Assembly: GCF_001650715.1 (NCBI RefSeq)
Contig: NZ_LWQT01000010.1
Coordinates: 1-64,000 of the forward strand
Length of the DNA: 64,000 bases
Direction of reading: 5' to 3'
Source: Paramagnetospirillum marisnigri
GTDB taxonomy: Bacteria; Pseudomonadota; Alphaproteobacteria; Rhodospirillales; Magnetospirillaceae
The notes under the pieces are model-generated. The model saw nothing but the letters and a program-made list of their open reading frames with translations. It searched no databases and was not told where the DNA came from. Both the position numbers and the translations under genes were made by a program. Position 1 is the first letter of the stretch. Every line of letters begins with the position of its first letter. Positions 6,782-16,173 of the stretch are shown here, piece by piece.

Positions 6782-8263
6782 CTATGCGGCGACGACGCGG
6801 TTGCGGCCGGAGTCTTTCGCCTGGTACAGCGCCCTGTCGGCGCGGGTCAGCAAATCCTCGAAATTGGCGTCAGCCTCGCCCAGGGCGGCAACGCCGATGC
6901 TGACGGTGAAGCGCACCGGCTGGCCGTCATCGGCGGCCACCTCGATGTCGCCCGCCACCGCCGCCCGCATGCGCTCGGCGATCACCAAGGCTCCGGCCAG
7001 ATCGGTTTCCGGCAGGATCACGGCGAATTCCTCGCCGCCCAGGCGCCCCGCCATGTCCTGGTCGCGGACGATGGTCTGCATGGTCCGCGACAGGGCCTGG
7101 ATGGCGCGGTCGCCGGTGGGGTGGCCCCAACTGTCGTTGATGGCCTTGAAGCGGTCGATATCCAGGATCATCGTCGACAGTCCGTGGGCATAGCGCCGGG
7201 CGCGCCCAACCTCCAGCCGCCCGGTATCCACCAGATGGCGGCGGTTGGCGATACCGGTCAGGGCATCGGTGGTGGCCAGCTTGCGCATTTCCTCGCGCTG
7301 GCGCAGCGTTGTCAGGTGCGCCCGCATCATCAGCAGGGCGGCCAGCACAAGCACCACGAAGCCCCCCGAGAGCTGCCAGGCGCGCTTGCGCTATTCCGCC
7401 AGGGCACTGGCCTTGTCGAAGCCGACGATAATGGCCACCGGAATCTGCTCGATCTTGCTGACGCCGAAGATGCGTTCCCGCCCGTCCAGCGGCGAGACCG
7501 CCACGAAGGTGGCCGAGGCGCGGGCGGAGCCGAAGGCCGGTTGGCCCGGAGGTGGTGGGGTGATGGTGCCGATTGCGTCCGGAATGGGGGGATTGCGGGC
7601 CAGCAGGATGCCCTGGATATCGACCATGGCCAGGACGTCGTGGGGGTCGACTTGGAAGTCGGCGATCCATTCCTGGGCCTGATCCAGGTCCAATGCCGCG
7701 AGGGCGCCTCCCACCAGCCTGCCTTCCTGCGTCACCAGATTGCGCGAGATCAGGATCACCGGCCGCTTGGACGCGGATTTCTCGGTGGGCATGTACTGAA
7801 CATAGCTGTCGGAGCTGACCTTGGCATCGGGAGTGGCGCAAAAGACCTGCCTGCTCCGAAACCCATCCACCGGTCGACTGCCGGTGGCGGTGAAGACGCA
7901 GTCCTTATTGTAGACCGCGATGTCGAGGATGGCGGGCAGGGATGCGGTCTTTTCCGCCAGCATCGCCCGCATCCGCTGGAAGTGGTCGGGATCGGGGTCG
8001 GGATAGACCAGATCGTCGGTGCTGATCCGCCCCAGCACGTCACGCAGCACATAATCGGTGGTCAGGATGGTGGTACCGAACCACTGGCTCATGAACTGGC
8101 TTTTCTGGGCGGCGAGGCGCGAGCGTTCCTCAATGATCCGGTCGCGGCTGCCGGACAGGTCCAGGGCCAGCCACCCGGCGGCCAGGGCGAAGGCCAGCAG
8201 CATCATGCCGCATACAGCCAGAAAGGACAGTGGCGGGTGGCTCTGGGGCGGGGAGGGGGGCAC
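6782..8263 (-). pseudogene. membrane sensor diguanylate cyclase interrupted by an in-frame TAG
   Basis: One continuous frame encodes a 493-codon protein except that codon 291 is TAG (7391-7393). Before it: an N-terminal transmembrane helix (about residues 10-30) and a periplasmic PDC/dCache-like sensor domain. After it, in the same frame: RKRAWQL, a second transmembrane helix and a full GGDEF domain with the GGEEF active site and an RDQD inhibitory (RxxD) site five residues upstream. A single change from CAG (Gln) would explain the stop. As read, the sensor half would be made alone; the cyclase half could only be made by re-initiation, for example from the GTG at 7357. It would make c-di-GMP if intact. 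The GTG start at 8263 is uncertain, with a weak ribosome site. Confidence 0.85.
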
Positions 8264-8524
8264 GAATATTGCCTGTCAGCGATGGATGAGGAGCAGCCTA
8301 ACCCGGAACTCAACGGAGAGTTGGTGGCGAATTGGCGCGGCTTGTGACCGGATGTGGCATCTCCGTCATGTGCTGGCGCTATACCAACGCCTCGATTCCT
8401 GCTAGCAAGGCTCCGTGAAGTTTCCATGTCACGTCCTCGGCGGCATGGAACCCTGGGGCCGGTGTCGCTAGGCTGCGCTGCGGCCCGGCAAGGCCCGATA
8501 ATGATCCGGACTTAGGAGCAGGTG

Positions 8525-10885
8525 ATGGAGTTCTTTCGGCGGCTGACATTCCTGGTCTGTGCTCCGGCATTCGGTACCGACGACCTGGAGGGGGCGCGGG
8601 TCCAGCAGATCATCCACGAGGTGGAGCGCCTGGGCTTCGAGGTGGTTCGCGCCCGCAGGATCGAGGACGCCGAGATCGCGGTGCAGACCGACGCCGCCAT
8701 CGGCTGCGTGCTGGTGGACTGGGCCAAGGGCGGCCAGGGCGGCGATGCGACCGAGCTGATCAATCTGATGCGGCGGCGCGGCCTGGAAATGCCCATCGTC
8801 ATCCTGGTGCGCGGCGAGCGCTTCGAGGACATCCCGGTGGACGTGCTGGACTATATCGACGGTTACGTCTTCCTGGCCGAGGAAACCCCGGAATTCATCG
8901 CCAAGAATCTGGTCAGCCGCCTGAAGCAGTTCGCCGAGACCCTGAAGACCCCGTTCTTCGGCGCTCTGGTGGACTATGCCGAGGAAGGCAACCAGCTCTG
9001 GACCTGTCCCGGCCATAACGGCGGCATCTTCTACAACCGCAGCCCCATCGGCCGCATCTTCGTCGAGCATCTGGGCGAGGCGGTGTTCCGCGACGACCTG
9101 GACAATTCGGTGCTCGAACTGGGCGACCTGCTGATCCACGAAGGCCCGGCCCTGCAGGCCCAGAAGGAGGCGGCGGCCATCTTCGGGGCGGAAAAGACCT
9201 ATTTCGTGCTCAACGGCACCTCGGCGTCGAACAAGATCGTGCTGTCGGCCCTGGTGGCCGAGGACGATCTGGTGCTGTTCGACCGCAACAACCACAAGGC
9301 GGCCCATCACGGCGCCCTGCTGCTGGGCGGCGGCATTCCCATCTTCCTGGAGACCGACCGCAACGCCCAGGGGTTGATCGGTCCCATCTATACCGAGGCC
9401 TTCGACGAAGACGCCATCCGCGCCAAGATTCGCGACAATCCGCTGGTCAAGGACCCCGAGGCCTGGCAGCGGCCGCGTCCCTTCCGCGTCGCGGTGATCG
9501 AGCAGTGCACCTATGACGGCACCATCTACAATGCCGAGCTGATCCTGCAGCGGATCGGCCATCTGTGCGACTACATCCTGTTCGACGAGGCCTGGGCCGG
9601 ATTCCTGAAATTCCATCCCCTGTTCCGGGGCTGCTACGCCATGGGGCTGAAGGATCTGGGCGAGGACCAGCCCGGCATCATCTCGACCCAGTCCACCCAT
9701 AAGCAGATGGCGGGCTTCTCGCAGGCGTCGCAGATCCATGTGCGCGACCGCCACATCAAGGGCCAGCCCCGCCGCATCGAGCATAAGCGGTTCAACGAGA
9801 CCTTCATGCTGCACGCCTCGACCTCGCCGTTCTATCCGCTGTTCGCCTCGCTGGACGTGGGCGCCCAGATGATGCGCGGCCGCTCGGGCGAGGTGCTGTG
9901 GGACGACACCGTCGATCTCGGCATCGAGCTGCGCAAGAAGATCCGCGCCATCAAGCGCGAGTTCATGGAGAAGGAAAAGGACAAGGCGCGGCACTGGTTC
10001 TTCGAACCCTTCGTGCCCGACCGGGTGGTGGCGGGCCAGGGCGACGGCGCCGCCGACGGGGCCGAGGTGGCCTGGGAGGAGCTGCCCACCGAGACCCTGG
10101 CCGCCAATCCGCGCTATTGGGAATTCACCCCCGGTGCCCGTTGGCACGGCTTCACGCATGTTACCCGGTCGGGCTATGCCATGACCGATCCCAACAAGCT
10201 GACCCTCCTGACCCCCGGCTTCGACCGCGCCACCGGCACCTATGCCGATTACGGCATTCCGGCGCCGGTAGTGGCGCAGTATCTGCGCGAGAACCGGGTG
10301 GTGCCGGAAAAGAACGACCTCAACTCGCTGCTGTTCCTGCTGACCCCCGGCGTCGAGTCGAGCAAGGCCGGAACCCTGCTCTCCACCCTGGTGGCCTTCA
10401 AGCGCCGCCATGACGACAATGCCCTGCTGGACGACGCCATTCCCGAATTCGTTCGCCGCCGTCCCGAACGCTACAAGGGCATCCGCATGCAGGAATTGTG
10501 CGCCGCCATGCACGCCTTCTACCGCGAACGCAATGTCAGCGCCCTGCAGCGCGCCCAGTTCTCGCCCGAGCATCGCCCCGTGATGGTCATGCGTCCCAAC
10601 GATGCCGTGCGCATGCTGACCCGCAACCAGGTGGATTACCTGCCCATCGACCAGATCGAGGGTCGCATCGCCACCACCCTGTGGGTGGTCTATCCCCCCG
10701 GCATCGCCACCATCATTCCCGGCGAGCGGCTGTGCGCGCGGGCCAAGCCCATGCTGGACTACCTGAAGATGTTCGAAAGCGCGTCGAATCAGTTCCCCGG
10801 CTTCGAGGCAGAAATCCAGGGTCTGTACCGCGAGATCGAGCCCGATGGCTCCATCCGCTTCTACACCTATGTCGCCAAGGAGTAG
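8525..10885 (+). CDS. Orn/Lys/Arg decarboxylase (PLP-dependent)
   Basis: A 786-residue member of the large bacterial ornithine/lysine/arginine decarboxylases, which produce a polyamine or cadaverine and consume a proton. Residues 1-125 form the receiver-like wing domain. The PLP core follows with the W.CPGHNGG box, the LNGTSASNK cofactor region, the FDEAWAGF aspartate box and the Schiff-base lysine in STQSTHK (about residue 395). A C-terminal domain with Y.PPGI completes it. AGGAG at 8514-8518 favours the ATG at 8525 over the GTG at 8522. It stands alone without an antiporter gene, so a biosynthetic role (putrescine or agmatine) may be more likely than acid resistance. The exact amino acid cannot be told by eye. 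Confidence 0.9.
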   Translation: MEFFRRLTFLVCAPAFGTDDLEGARVQQIIHEVERLGFEVVRARRIEDAEIAVQTDAAIGCVLVDWAKGGQGGDATELINLMRRRGLEMPIVILVRGERFEDIPVDVLDYIDGYVFLAEETPEFIAKNLVSRLKQFAETLKTPFFGALVDYAEEGNQLWTCPGHNGGIFYNRSPIGRIFVEHLGEAVFRDDLDNSVLELGDLLIHEGPALQAQKEAAAIFGAEKTYFVLNGTSASNKIVLSALVAEDDLVLFDRNNHKAAHHGALLLGGGIPIFLETDRNAQGLIGPIYTEAFDEDAIRAKIRDNPLVKDPEAWQRPRPFRVAVIEQCTYDGTIYNAELILQRIGHLCDYILFDEAWAGFLKFHPLFRGCYAMGLKDLGEDQPGIISTQSTHKQMAGFSQASQIHVRDRHIKGQPRRIEHKRFNETFMLHASTSPFYPLFASLDVGAQMMRGRSGEVLWDDTVDLGIELRKKIRAIKREFMEKEKDKARHWFFEPFVPDRVVAGQGDGAADGAEVAWEELPTETLAANPRYWEFTPGARWHGFTHVTRSGYAMTDPNKLTLLTPGFDRATGTYADYGIPAPVVAQYLRENRVVPEKNDLNSLLFLLTPGVESSKAGTLLSTLVAFKRRHDDNALLDDAIPEFVRRRPERYKGIRMQELCAAMHAFYRERNVSALQRAQFSPEHRPVMVMRPNDAVRMLTRNQVDYLPIDQIEGRIATTLWVVYPPGIATIIPGERLCARAKPMLDYLKMFESASNQFPGFEAEIQGLYREIEPDGSIRFYTYVAKE

Positions 10886-10906
10886 GGGCGGGCAGGATAT
10901 CCACTT

Positions 10907-10946
10907 CCCCCCTCTCCCGCTTGCGGGAGAGGGTCGGGGTGAGGGA
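10907..10946. repeat. REP-like palindromic hairpin
   Basis: CCCTCTCCCGC and GCGGGAGAGGG form a near-perfect stem with a TT loop, followed by TCGGGGTGAGGG. It lies between two genes that converge (decarboxylase and the 11012-12541 gene). This kind of intergenic palindrome is widely repeated in GC-rich proteobacteria; here it may also act as a bidirectional terminator. No T tract is present. Confidence 0.6.
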
Positions 10947-11011
10947 CTGGTAGCCGCGACTTGATGTCGAATGGCGCGCCGACGCGGGCGCCCTCACCCG
11001 TCCCGGCGGCC

Positions 11012-12541
11012 TCAGACCTGGATGCCGAAGGCGGACAGGGTCTTGGTCAGCAGCGTCATCTTGCGCTCCTTCTCCTCGCCGGACGCCCCGGCCAGATAGT
11101 CGGGCAGGAAGCTGGGATCGCGCAGATAGGTTTCCATGATGGTGCGCACGGCGGCCATGTTGGGGCCATCGATGAAGGTGCCCTTGCGACAGAGGTCCAG
11201 CAGGGTCAGCACCTTCTGCGACGCCGATCCGCCTTTCTTGTCCACCTGCTCGAACAGGCGCGAGGAGCGCAGCAACTGGCCCTGGGCGGCTTCCACCTGG
11301 GCCATGCACACCGCCTTGTCGCCCTCGGGCAGCCAGGACGCCTTGATGGCCTTGTGGATGGTGGTCAGGGTCTGAAGCTTGGGAACCGGTGGTTCCTGGC
11401 CGCCGATGACCCGGGGCACGAAATCCTTGTCGCCGAAATAATGGTCGATGAAGGTCTTGAGCGTGGCGCGGTTGCTCTGGCCGATGGCGATGGCGCTGAT
11501 CTGCATCAGGAAGGCATAGCGGTCGGCCAGCACCTTGCGTTCGCGCAGCAGGTCGGTGATGCCTTCCTTGCTGAGATAGCGGGCCTGGCGCCGCTCCAGC
11601 GAGGCCATGGCCTTGGTGCCACCGATCAGGGTGGTGCCGGTCCACATGCGCTTGAACATGTCGAACAGCGCCTGGATCTCGATCTCGGGTTCGGCGGAGC
11701 GCAACGGGTCCTTGGCCGCCAGGGTCCGCAGCAACGCATATTCAACGGAGGCCTTGACATTGGGTGCTTCGCCCGCGGCGATCATGGCGTTGATGGCCGC
11801 CGTGCCGGGATTGGCATTGGGGCGCGGCTTCCACTCGCCCTTCCACAGCTCGATCAGGTCGCCACAGCGCTCTTCCAGGGTTTCGCACAGGCCCAGCATC
11901 TGGTCCAGGGCGGCGTCGCTCTTGGCGCATTCCGACAGGATCAGCTCGATATAGGCATTCTCGTCCTTGCCCTTGCTGGCGGCGAACAGCTTCAGCAGGG
12001 CGCCGACCTTGTCCTTCCAGACCTTGAATTGGGACAGGTACTCGGCCAGGGTGCGGTTGATCACATAGTCGCGCTCGGCCCCGGTGGCCTTCACCCCGGC
12101 CACGAAGGCGCAGAACGTCTCGGGGGTGATGGCGGAGACGGGTTTCTCCTTGTCGTCGTCCCAGACCTTCTTCATCCCGGCGCTGATCAGGGTGTTGAGG
12201 TCCTTGAGGCGCTGGGCGGCGCTTTCGTTCCTGGTCTTGGCCTGCAGGGTGGCGATCTTGTCGACCGCGTTCATCATCACCCGGCCGGCGTCATTCAGCC
12301 GCTTCTGGTACTTGGAGGAAAACACAAGTTCCGTAGGGGTAATGACCAGGGACTCGATGAAGTTGGTTAGAAATCGACCGATAAGGTCGCGCGACCCGGC
12401 GGAATAGAAATCCTCGACCTTGGTGCAATAGGCGCCATCCAGCAACGCTTCCGGAGCGGCATCCACATCTTCCTTGGTTGGTAGCGCCATCGAAATATCG
12501 CCCATCGGTAATGTAGAGGCCATCGCCTCACAAAATGTCAC
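11012..12541 (-). CDS. conserved hypothetical protein, 509 residues
   Basis: I do not recognise a family. The protein is soluble and mostly alpha-helical, with no signal peptide, transmembrane helix or obvious catalytic motif. It has leucine-rich amphipathic stretches throughout and ends in SAFGIQV. Codon use and GC look native, and a frame this long with good third-position bias is clearly coding. The start is uncertain: GTG at 12541 gives the full frame, but ATG codons at 12523, 12505 and 12490 are possible, and the last begins MALPTKED, a typical N-terminus. It is divergent from hrpB, with only 74 bp between the two frames. Confidence 0.7.
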   Translation of the reverse strand: MTFCEAMASTLPMGDISMALPTKEDVDAAPEALLDGAYCTKVEDFYSAGSRDLIGRFLTNFIESLVITPTELVFSSKYQKRLNDAGRVMMNAVDKIATLQAKTRNESAAQRLKDLNTLISAGMKKVWDDDKEKPVSAITPETFCAFVAGVKATGAERDYVINRTLAEYLSQFKVWKDKVGALLKLFAASKGKDENAYIELILSECAKSDAALDQMLGLCETLEERCGDLIELWKGEWKPRPNANPGTAAINAMIAAGEAPNVKASVEYALLRTLAAKDPLRSAEPEIEIQALFDMFKRMWTGTTLIGGTKAMASLERRQARYLSKEGITDLLRERKVLADRYAFLMQISAIAIGQSNRATLKTFIDHYFGDKDFVPRVIGGQEPPVPKLQTLTTIHKAIKASWLPEGDKAVCMAQVEAAQGQLLRSSRLFEQVDKKGGSASQKVLTLLDLCRKGTFIDGPNMAAVRTIMETYLRDPSFLPDYLAGASGEEKERKMTLLTKTLSAFGIQV

Positions 12542-12581
12542 ACCATCATTAACTTTCGCGGCCTCGTCTCACAATCGGTTT

Positions 12582-12609
12582 TTGACCCTAGATCGGGCAT
12601 CGCTATAAA
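12582..12609 (+). promoter_or_regulatory. promoter of hrpB, possibly leaderless
   Basis: TTGACC (12582-12587) and TATAAA (12604-12609) are 16 bp apart. The -10 ends only six bases before the hrpB ATG at 12616, so transcription would start at or next to the A of the start codon. No separate Shine-Dalgarno is visible. Confidence 0.45.
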
Positions 12610-12615
12610 GGTTGC

Positions 12616-15120
12616 ATGAACGGCCTTCCCATCGATCCCATTCTGCCCGGCATCCGCGATGCCCTGGCCCAGGCCGGGCAATTGGTGCTGCAGGCCCCTC
12701 CCGGGGCGGGCAAGACCACCCGGGTGCCGCTGGCGCTGCTGGACGCGCCGTGGCTGGCGGGCAAACGCATCGTCATGCTGGAGCCCCGCCGCCTGGCGGC
12801 CAGGGCCGCCGCCACCCGCATGGCCGCCACCCTGGGCGAGGCCCCCGGCGCCACGGTGGGCTGGCGCATCCGCTTCGACAGTCGTGTCGGCCCTGACACC
12901 CGCATCGAGGTGGTGACCGAAGGCATCCTGGTGCGCATGCTTCAGGATGATCCGTCGCTGGACGGCGTCGGGCTGGTGATCTTCGACGAATTCCACGAAC
13001 GCTCGCTGCATGCCGATCTGGGATTGGCCCTGGCCCTGGAAAGCCGCCAGGGCTTGCGCGATGACCTGCGGCTGCTGGTGATGTCGGCCACCCTGGATGG
13101 CGGGCCGGTGGCGGCCCTGATGGGCGGCGCTCCCCTTCTCAGCAGCGAGGGCAGGGCCTATCCGGTGGCGACCCGCTTCCTGTCGCGTCCCGATCCCCGC
13201 CGTCTGGCCGACGAGGTGACGGCGGCGGTGGCGAGCGCCTTGCGCGACGACGAGGGCGACATCCTGGTCTTCCTGCCCGGCGCCGGGGAAATCCGCCGGG
13301 TGGAAGGCCTGCTGGCCGAGCATCCCGCCGCCCGAGACGCGGTGATCACGCCGCTTTACGGCGATCTGACCCAGGAGGCCCAGGACCGGGCCATCCGTCC
13401 CGACAGCCAGGGGCGGCGCAAGGTGGTGCTGTCCACTTCCATCGCCGAGACCTCGCTGACCATCGACGGCGTGCGGGTGGTGGTGGATGGCGGGTTGATG
13501 CGCCTGCCCCGCTTCGATCCCGGCTCGGGCATGACCCGGCTGGTCACCTTGGCGGTGTCGCGCGCCGCCGCCGACCAGCGCCGGGGCCGCGCCGGGCGGC
13601 AGGGGCCTGGAGTGTGCTACCGCCTGTGGTCCGAGGCCGAGGATCGCGCCCTGCAAGCCTGGACGGCGCCCGAGATCACCGAGGCCGATCTGGCGCCGCT
13701 GGCGCTGGATCTGGCGCAATGGGGCGTCGACGACCCCCTGTCGCTGGCCTGGCTGGACCCGCCGCCCGCTCCCCATCTGGCCCAGGCCCGCCAATTGCTG
13801 GCCGAGTTGGGGGCGCTGGGCAAGGACGGGCGCATCACTCCCCATGGCCGCGCCATGGCGCGGCTGCCCATGCATCCCCGCCTGGCCCATATGGCGCTGA
13901 AGGCGCGCGAGATGGGGGAAGGCGGGCTGGCCTGCGATCTGGCGGCGCTGCTGGAGGAACGCGACATCCTGCGCGCCGGGCGGGGCTTGCGTGATTCCGA
14001 CATCCGCTTGCGCGTCGACGCCCTGCGCGGCGGCGATATGGGCGATCCCCGCCATGGCTTGACCGTGGACCGCGGTGCCCTGGCCCGAGCCCGCCAGTCG
14101 GCCAAGGAGTGGCGCCGCAGGCTGGGGGTGAAGGGCGGGGATGGCCGAGGGGCGGATGCCGGAGCGCTGCTGGCCTTCGCCTATCCCGATCGCATCGCCC
14201 GGCGTCGGCCGGGGGGCGAACCGCGCTATTCCCTGGCCAATGGCCGTGGTGCCGCCTTTGCCGATCACGAACCCCTGGCGGCGGAGGAATGGCTGGTGGC
14301 CGCCGATCTGGACGGCGACCGCCGCGAGGCCCGCATCTTCCTGGCGGCGCCCCTGACCCTGGCCGGGATCGAGGAGCGGTTCGCCGAGCGGATCGAGACC
14401 GAGACCCTGTGCGACTGGGACGGGCGGGAGGAGGTGGTCCGCGCCCGCCGTCGCCGCAGGCTGGGCGCCTTGGTGCTGGAGGACAAGCCGCTGAAGGAGG
14501 CCGAGCCCTCCCGGCTGGCCGCCGCCATGGCCGAAGGCGTGCGCGCCATGGGGTTGGGCTGCCTGCCTTGGACACCGGAACTGGAGAAACTGCGCCAGCG
14601 GGTGGCCTTCCTGCGCTCCCAGGACCCCGAGGCGGGCTGGCCGGACCTGTCGGACCAGGCCCTTCTGGACGGTATCGAGGACTGGCTGGAGCCCCATCTG
14701 GCGGGCATCACGCGGCGCGCCCATCTCGCCCGCCTCGACCTCGGGGCTGCCCTGGGCGGACTGGTGGACTGGGATTCCAGGCGCCGCCTGGACGAGCTGG
14801 CCCCCAGCCATGTGGAGGTGCCTTCGGGCTCGCGCCTGCCCATCGACTATTCCGGCGAGACCCCGGTGCTGGCGGTGCGTCTGCAGGAGATGTTCGGCTG
14901 CGCGGATACCCCCCGCGTCAATCGGGGCCGGGTGGCGGTGCTGCTGCACCTGTTGTCGCCCGCGCGGCGTCCGGTCCAGGTGACCCGCGATCTCGCCAGC
15001 TTCTGGGCCAATGCCTATCGGCAGGTCAAGGCCGATCTCAAGGGCCAGTATCCCAAGCATTGGTGGCCCGATGACCCCATGCAGGCCGAACCCACCGCCC
15101 GGGTCAAGCCGCGAAAATAG
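12616..15120 (+). CDS. hrpB: ATP-dependent helicase HrpB
   Basis: An 834-residue DEAH-type helicase matching HrpB in length and motif order. Walker A PPGAGKTT is at 28-35, motif Ia LEPRRLAARAAA at 55-66, motif II DEFH at 124-127, motif III MSATLD, then STSIAETSLTIDG (motif V) and QRRGRAGR (motif VI). HA2 and the HrpB-specific C-terminal domain end in the typical HWWPDDPMQAEPTARVKPRK tail. HrpB is a predicted RNA helicase of poorly known role in most bacteria. It is followed 70 bp later by a TerB-like gene. Expression may be leaderless (see promoter). Confidence 0.95.
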   Translation: MNGLPIDPILPGIRDALAQAGQLVLQAPPGAGKTTRVPLALLDAPWLAGKRIVMLEPRRLAARAAATRMAATLGEAPGATVGWRIRFDSRVGPDTRIEVVTEGILVRMLQDDPSLDGVGLVIFDEFHERSLHADLGLALALESRQGLRDDLRLLVMSATLDGGPVAALMGGAPLLSSEGRAYPVATRFLSRPDPRRLADEVTAAVASALRDDEGDILVFLPGAGEIRRVEGLLAEHPAARDAVITPLYGDLTQEAQDRAIRPDSQGRRKVVLSTSIAETSLTIDGVRVVVDGGLMRLPRFDPGSGMTRLVTLAVSRAAADQRRGRAGRQGPGVCYRLWSEAEDRALQAWTAPEITEADLAPLALDLAQWGVDDPLSLAWLDPPPAPHLAQARQLLAELGALGKDGRITPHGRAMARLPMHPRLAHMALKAREMGEGGLACDLAALLEERDILRAGRGLRDSDIRLRVDALRGGDMGDPRHGLTVDRGALARARQSAKEWRRRLGVKGGDGRGADAGALLAFAYPDRIARRRPGGEPRYSLANGRGAAFADHEPLAAEEWLVAADLDGDRREARIFLAAPLTLAGIEERFAERIETETLCDWDGREEVVRARRRRRLGALVLEDKPLKEAEPSRLAAAMAEGVRAMGLGCLPWTPELEKLRQRVAFLRSQDPEAGWPDLSDQALLDGIEDWLEPHLAGITRRAHLARLDLGAALGGLVDWDSRRRLDELAPSHVEVPSGSRLPIDYSGETPVLAVRLQEMFGCADTPRVNRGRVAVLLHLLSPARRPVQVTRDLASFWANAYRQVKADLKGQYPKHWWPDDPMQAEPTARVKPRK

Positions 15121-15190
15121 ACCGGAATCCGGGTCGGGATTGGTAAGGTGCCGATGGCGTGATAAACTACCGCCGAGGGAGACGGGAGTT

Positions 15191-15592
15191 ATGACAATGT
15201 TTCTTCAGCACCTGGACGCCGGGCAGCGTCGCGCCCTGGTTATCTTCGCCTATTATGTCATGGCGGCCGATAACGAAGTGGCTCCGGAAGAGTTGGCCAT
15301 CGTCGCGGCGCTGGAACATGAACTGGGGTTGGAGGGGTGCATTCATCCCGGTGAGATGCTGGTGGAACCGTTGTTCAGCGAGTTCCCGGACCGTCGATCG
15401 CGCATGGCGGTGATGCTGAAGCTCTACGCGGTGGCCCATGCCGACCGCAAGATTCACCCCAAGGAACGGGCCATGCTGGACGACTATGCCCGGCGGATCG
15501 GCCTGACCGAGGCCGAGGTCGCCGCCCTGGACCAGTGGGGACAGCGCCACACCGCCTTGGTGGAAGAGGCCCGTCGGCTGGTTGAGGGGTGA
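15191..15592 (+). CDS. TerB-like protein
   Basis: A 133-residue all-helical protein resembling the TerB (tellurite resistance B) fold: ALVIFAYYVMAADNEVAPEE near the start and KLYAVAHADRKIHPKE in the middle are the two pseudo-repeated A.AD..I...E helical hairpins of the family. TerB-like domains bind metal or act as scaffolds in stress systems; nothing here shows the specific role. The ATG at 15191 is supported by CGGGAG at 15183-15188, although the frame is open further upstream into hrpB. A second, distantly similar protein lies on the other strand at 15789-16157. Confidence 0.75.
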   Translation: MTMFLQHLDAGQRRALVIFAYYVMAADNEVAPEELAIVAALEHELGLEGCIHPGEMLVEPLFSEFPDRRSRMAVMLKLYAVAHADRKIHPKERAMLDDYARRIGLTEAEVAALDQWGQRHTALVEEARRLVEG

Positions 15593-15688
15593 TACAGGGT
15601 TTGGTTGTTCTGTGCCGTTGCCGACATACTTGACGCGGGAGTGGGTGGCGGATGCAGGAATGTCGGCGTGCGGAGGCCCCCCTCCCGA

Positions 15689-15715
15689 CCTCCCCCCACC
15701 CGTGGCGGGGGGAGG
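15689..15715. repeat. GC-rich hairpin, REP-like
   Basis: CCTCCCCCC and GGGGGGAGG pair around a nine-base loop in the 195-bp gap between convergent genes ending at 15592 and 15789. It resembles the palindrome at 10907-10946 in composition and position and may serve as a bidirectional terminator. Confidence 0.5.
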
Positions 15716-15788
15716 AGTCTGTCCGATGATGCGTTTGCCGCTCCAATTCCTTCATCCGGCTGCCCAGGACCATCCTCGCCCGAACCGA

Positions 15789-16157
15789 TCACCCCGCCAG
15801 GGCGGCGAGGTCGTCGGGCACGGACTCGGCGGCGGCGCGGATGGCTTGCAGCGCCTTGCGCTCCAAATCGTCGACAGTGCCGTCGCGCAGCAGATGGCCC
15901 TTCAGCCAGGCCCAGGTGTCGTCGCTGATGGTGGTGCCGCCATCCAGGGCGAAGGTGGTCAGCGAGTCCACGAACAGATCCTCGAAACTGGACGGATAGT
16001 CGCTGCCGCTCAGGATGGTGTTGATGTCGAGCAGCACCTGGACCTCGTCGCGACCAAGTCCGCGCGCCAGCACCGAGCGCAGGGTCTTGACCTCGCTTTC
16101 GTCGATGGAGCCATCTTCATAGACCGACATCTTCAGGTCCTTGAGATAGTGATCCAT
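15789..16157 (-). CDS. TerB-like small protein at the end of the type I secretion operon
   Basis: A 122-residue soluble helical protein. Two internal segments, YEDGSIDESEVKTL near the start and LRDGTVDDLERKAL near the end, repeat the D.G.IDD.E..AL pattern seen in TerB-like and calcium-loop-like helical hairpins. No signal peptide or membrane segment. It lies 16 bp downstream of the TolC-like gene and is preceded by AGGGGGCGGGG before its ATG, so it is probably the last gene of the secretion operon. Assignment to the TerB-like group is by pattern only; the function in secretion is not known. Confidence 0.6.
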   Translation of the reverse strand: MDHYLKDLKMSVYEDGSIDESEVKTLRSVLARGLGRDEVQVLLDINTILSGSDYPSSFEDLFVDSLTTFALDGGTTISDDTWAWLKGHLLRDGTVDDLERKALQAIRAAAESVPDDLAALAG

Positions 16158-16173
16158 AACCCCGCCCCCTTTC

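Noticed and set aside
7391-7393. Programmed read-through or pyrrolysine at the amber codon
   Set aside because: No pylT/pylS-type genes or downstream stem-loop are seen, and a simple CAG to TAG change explains it.
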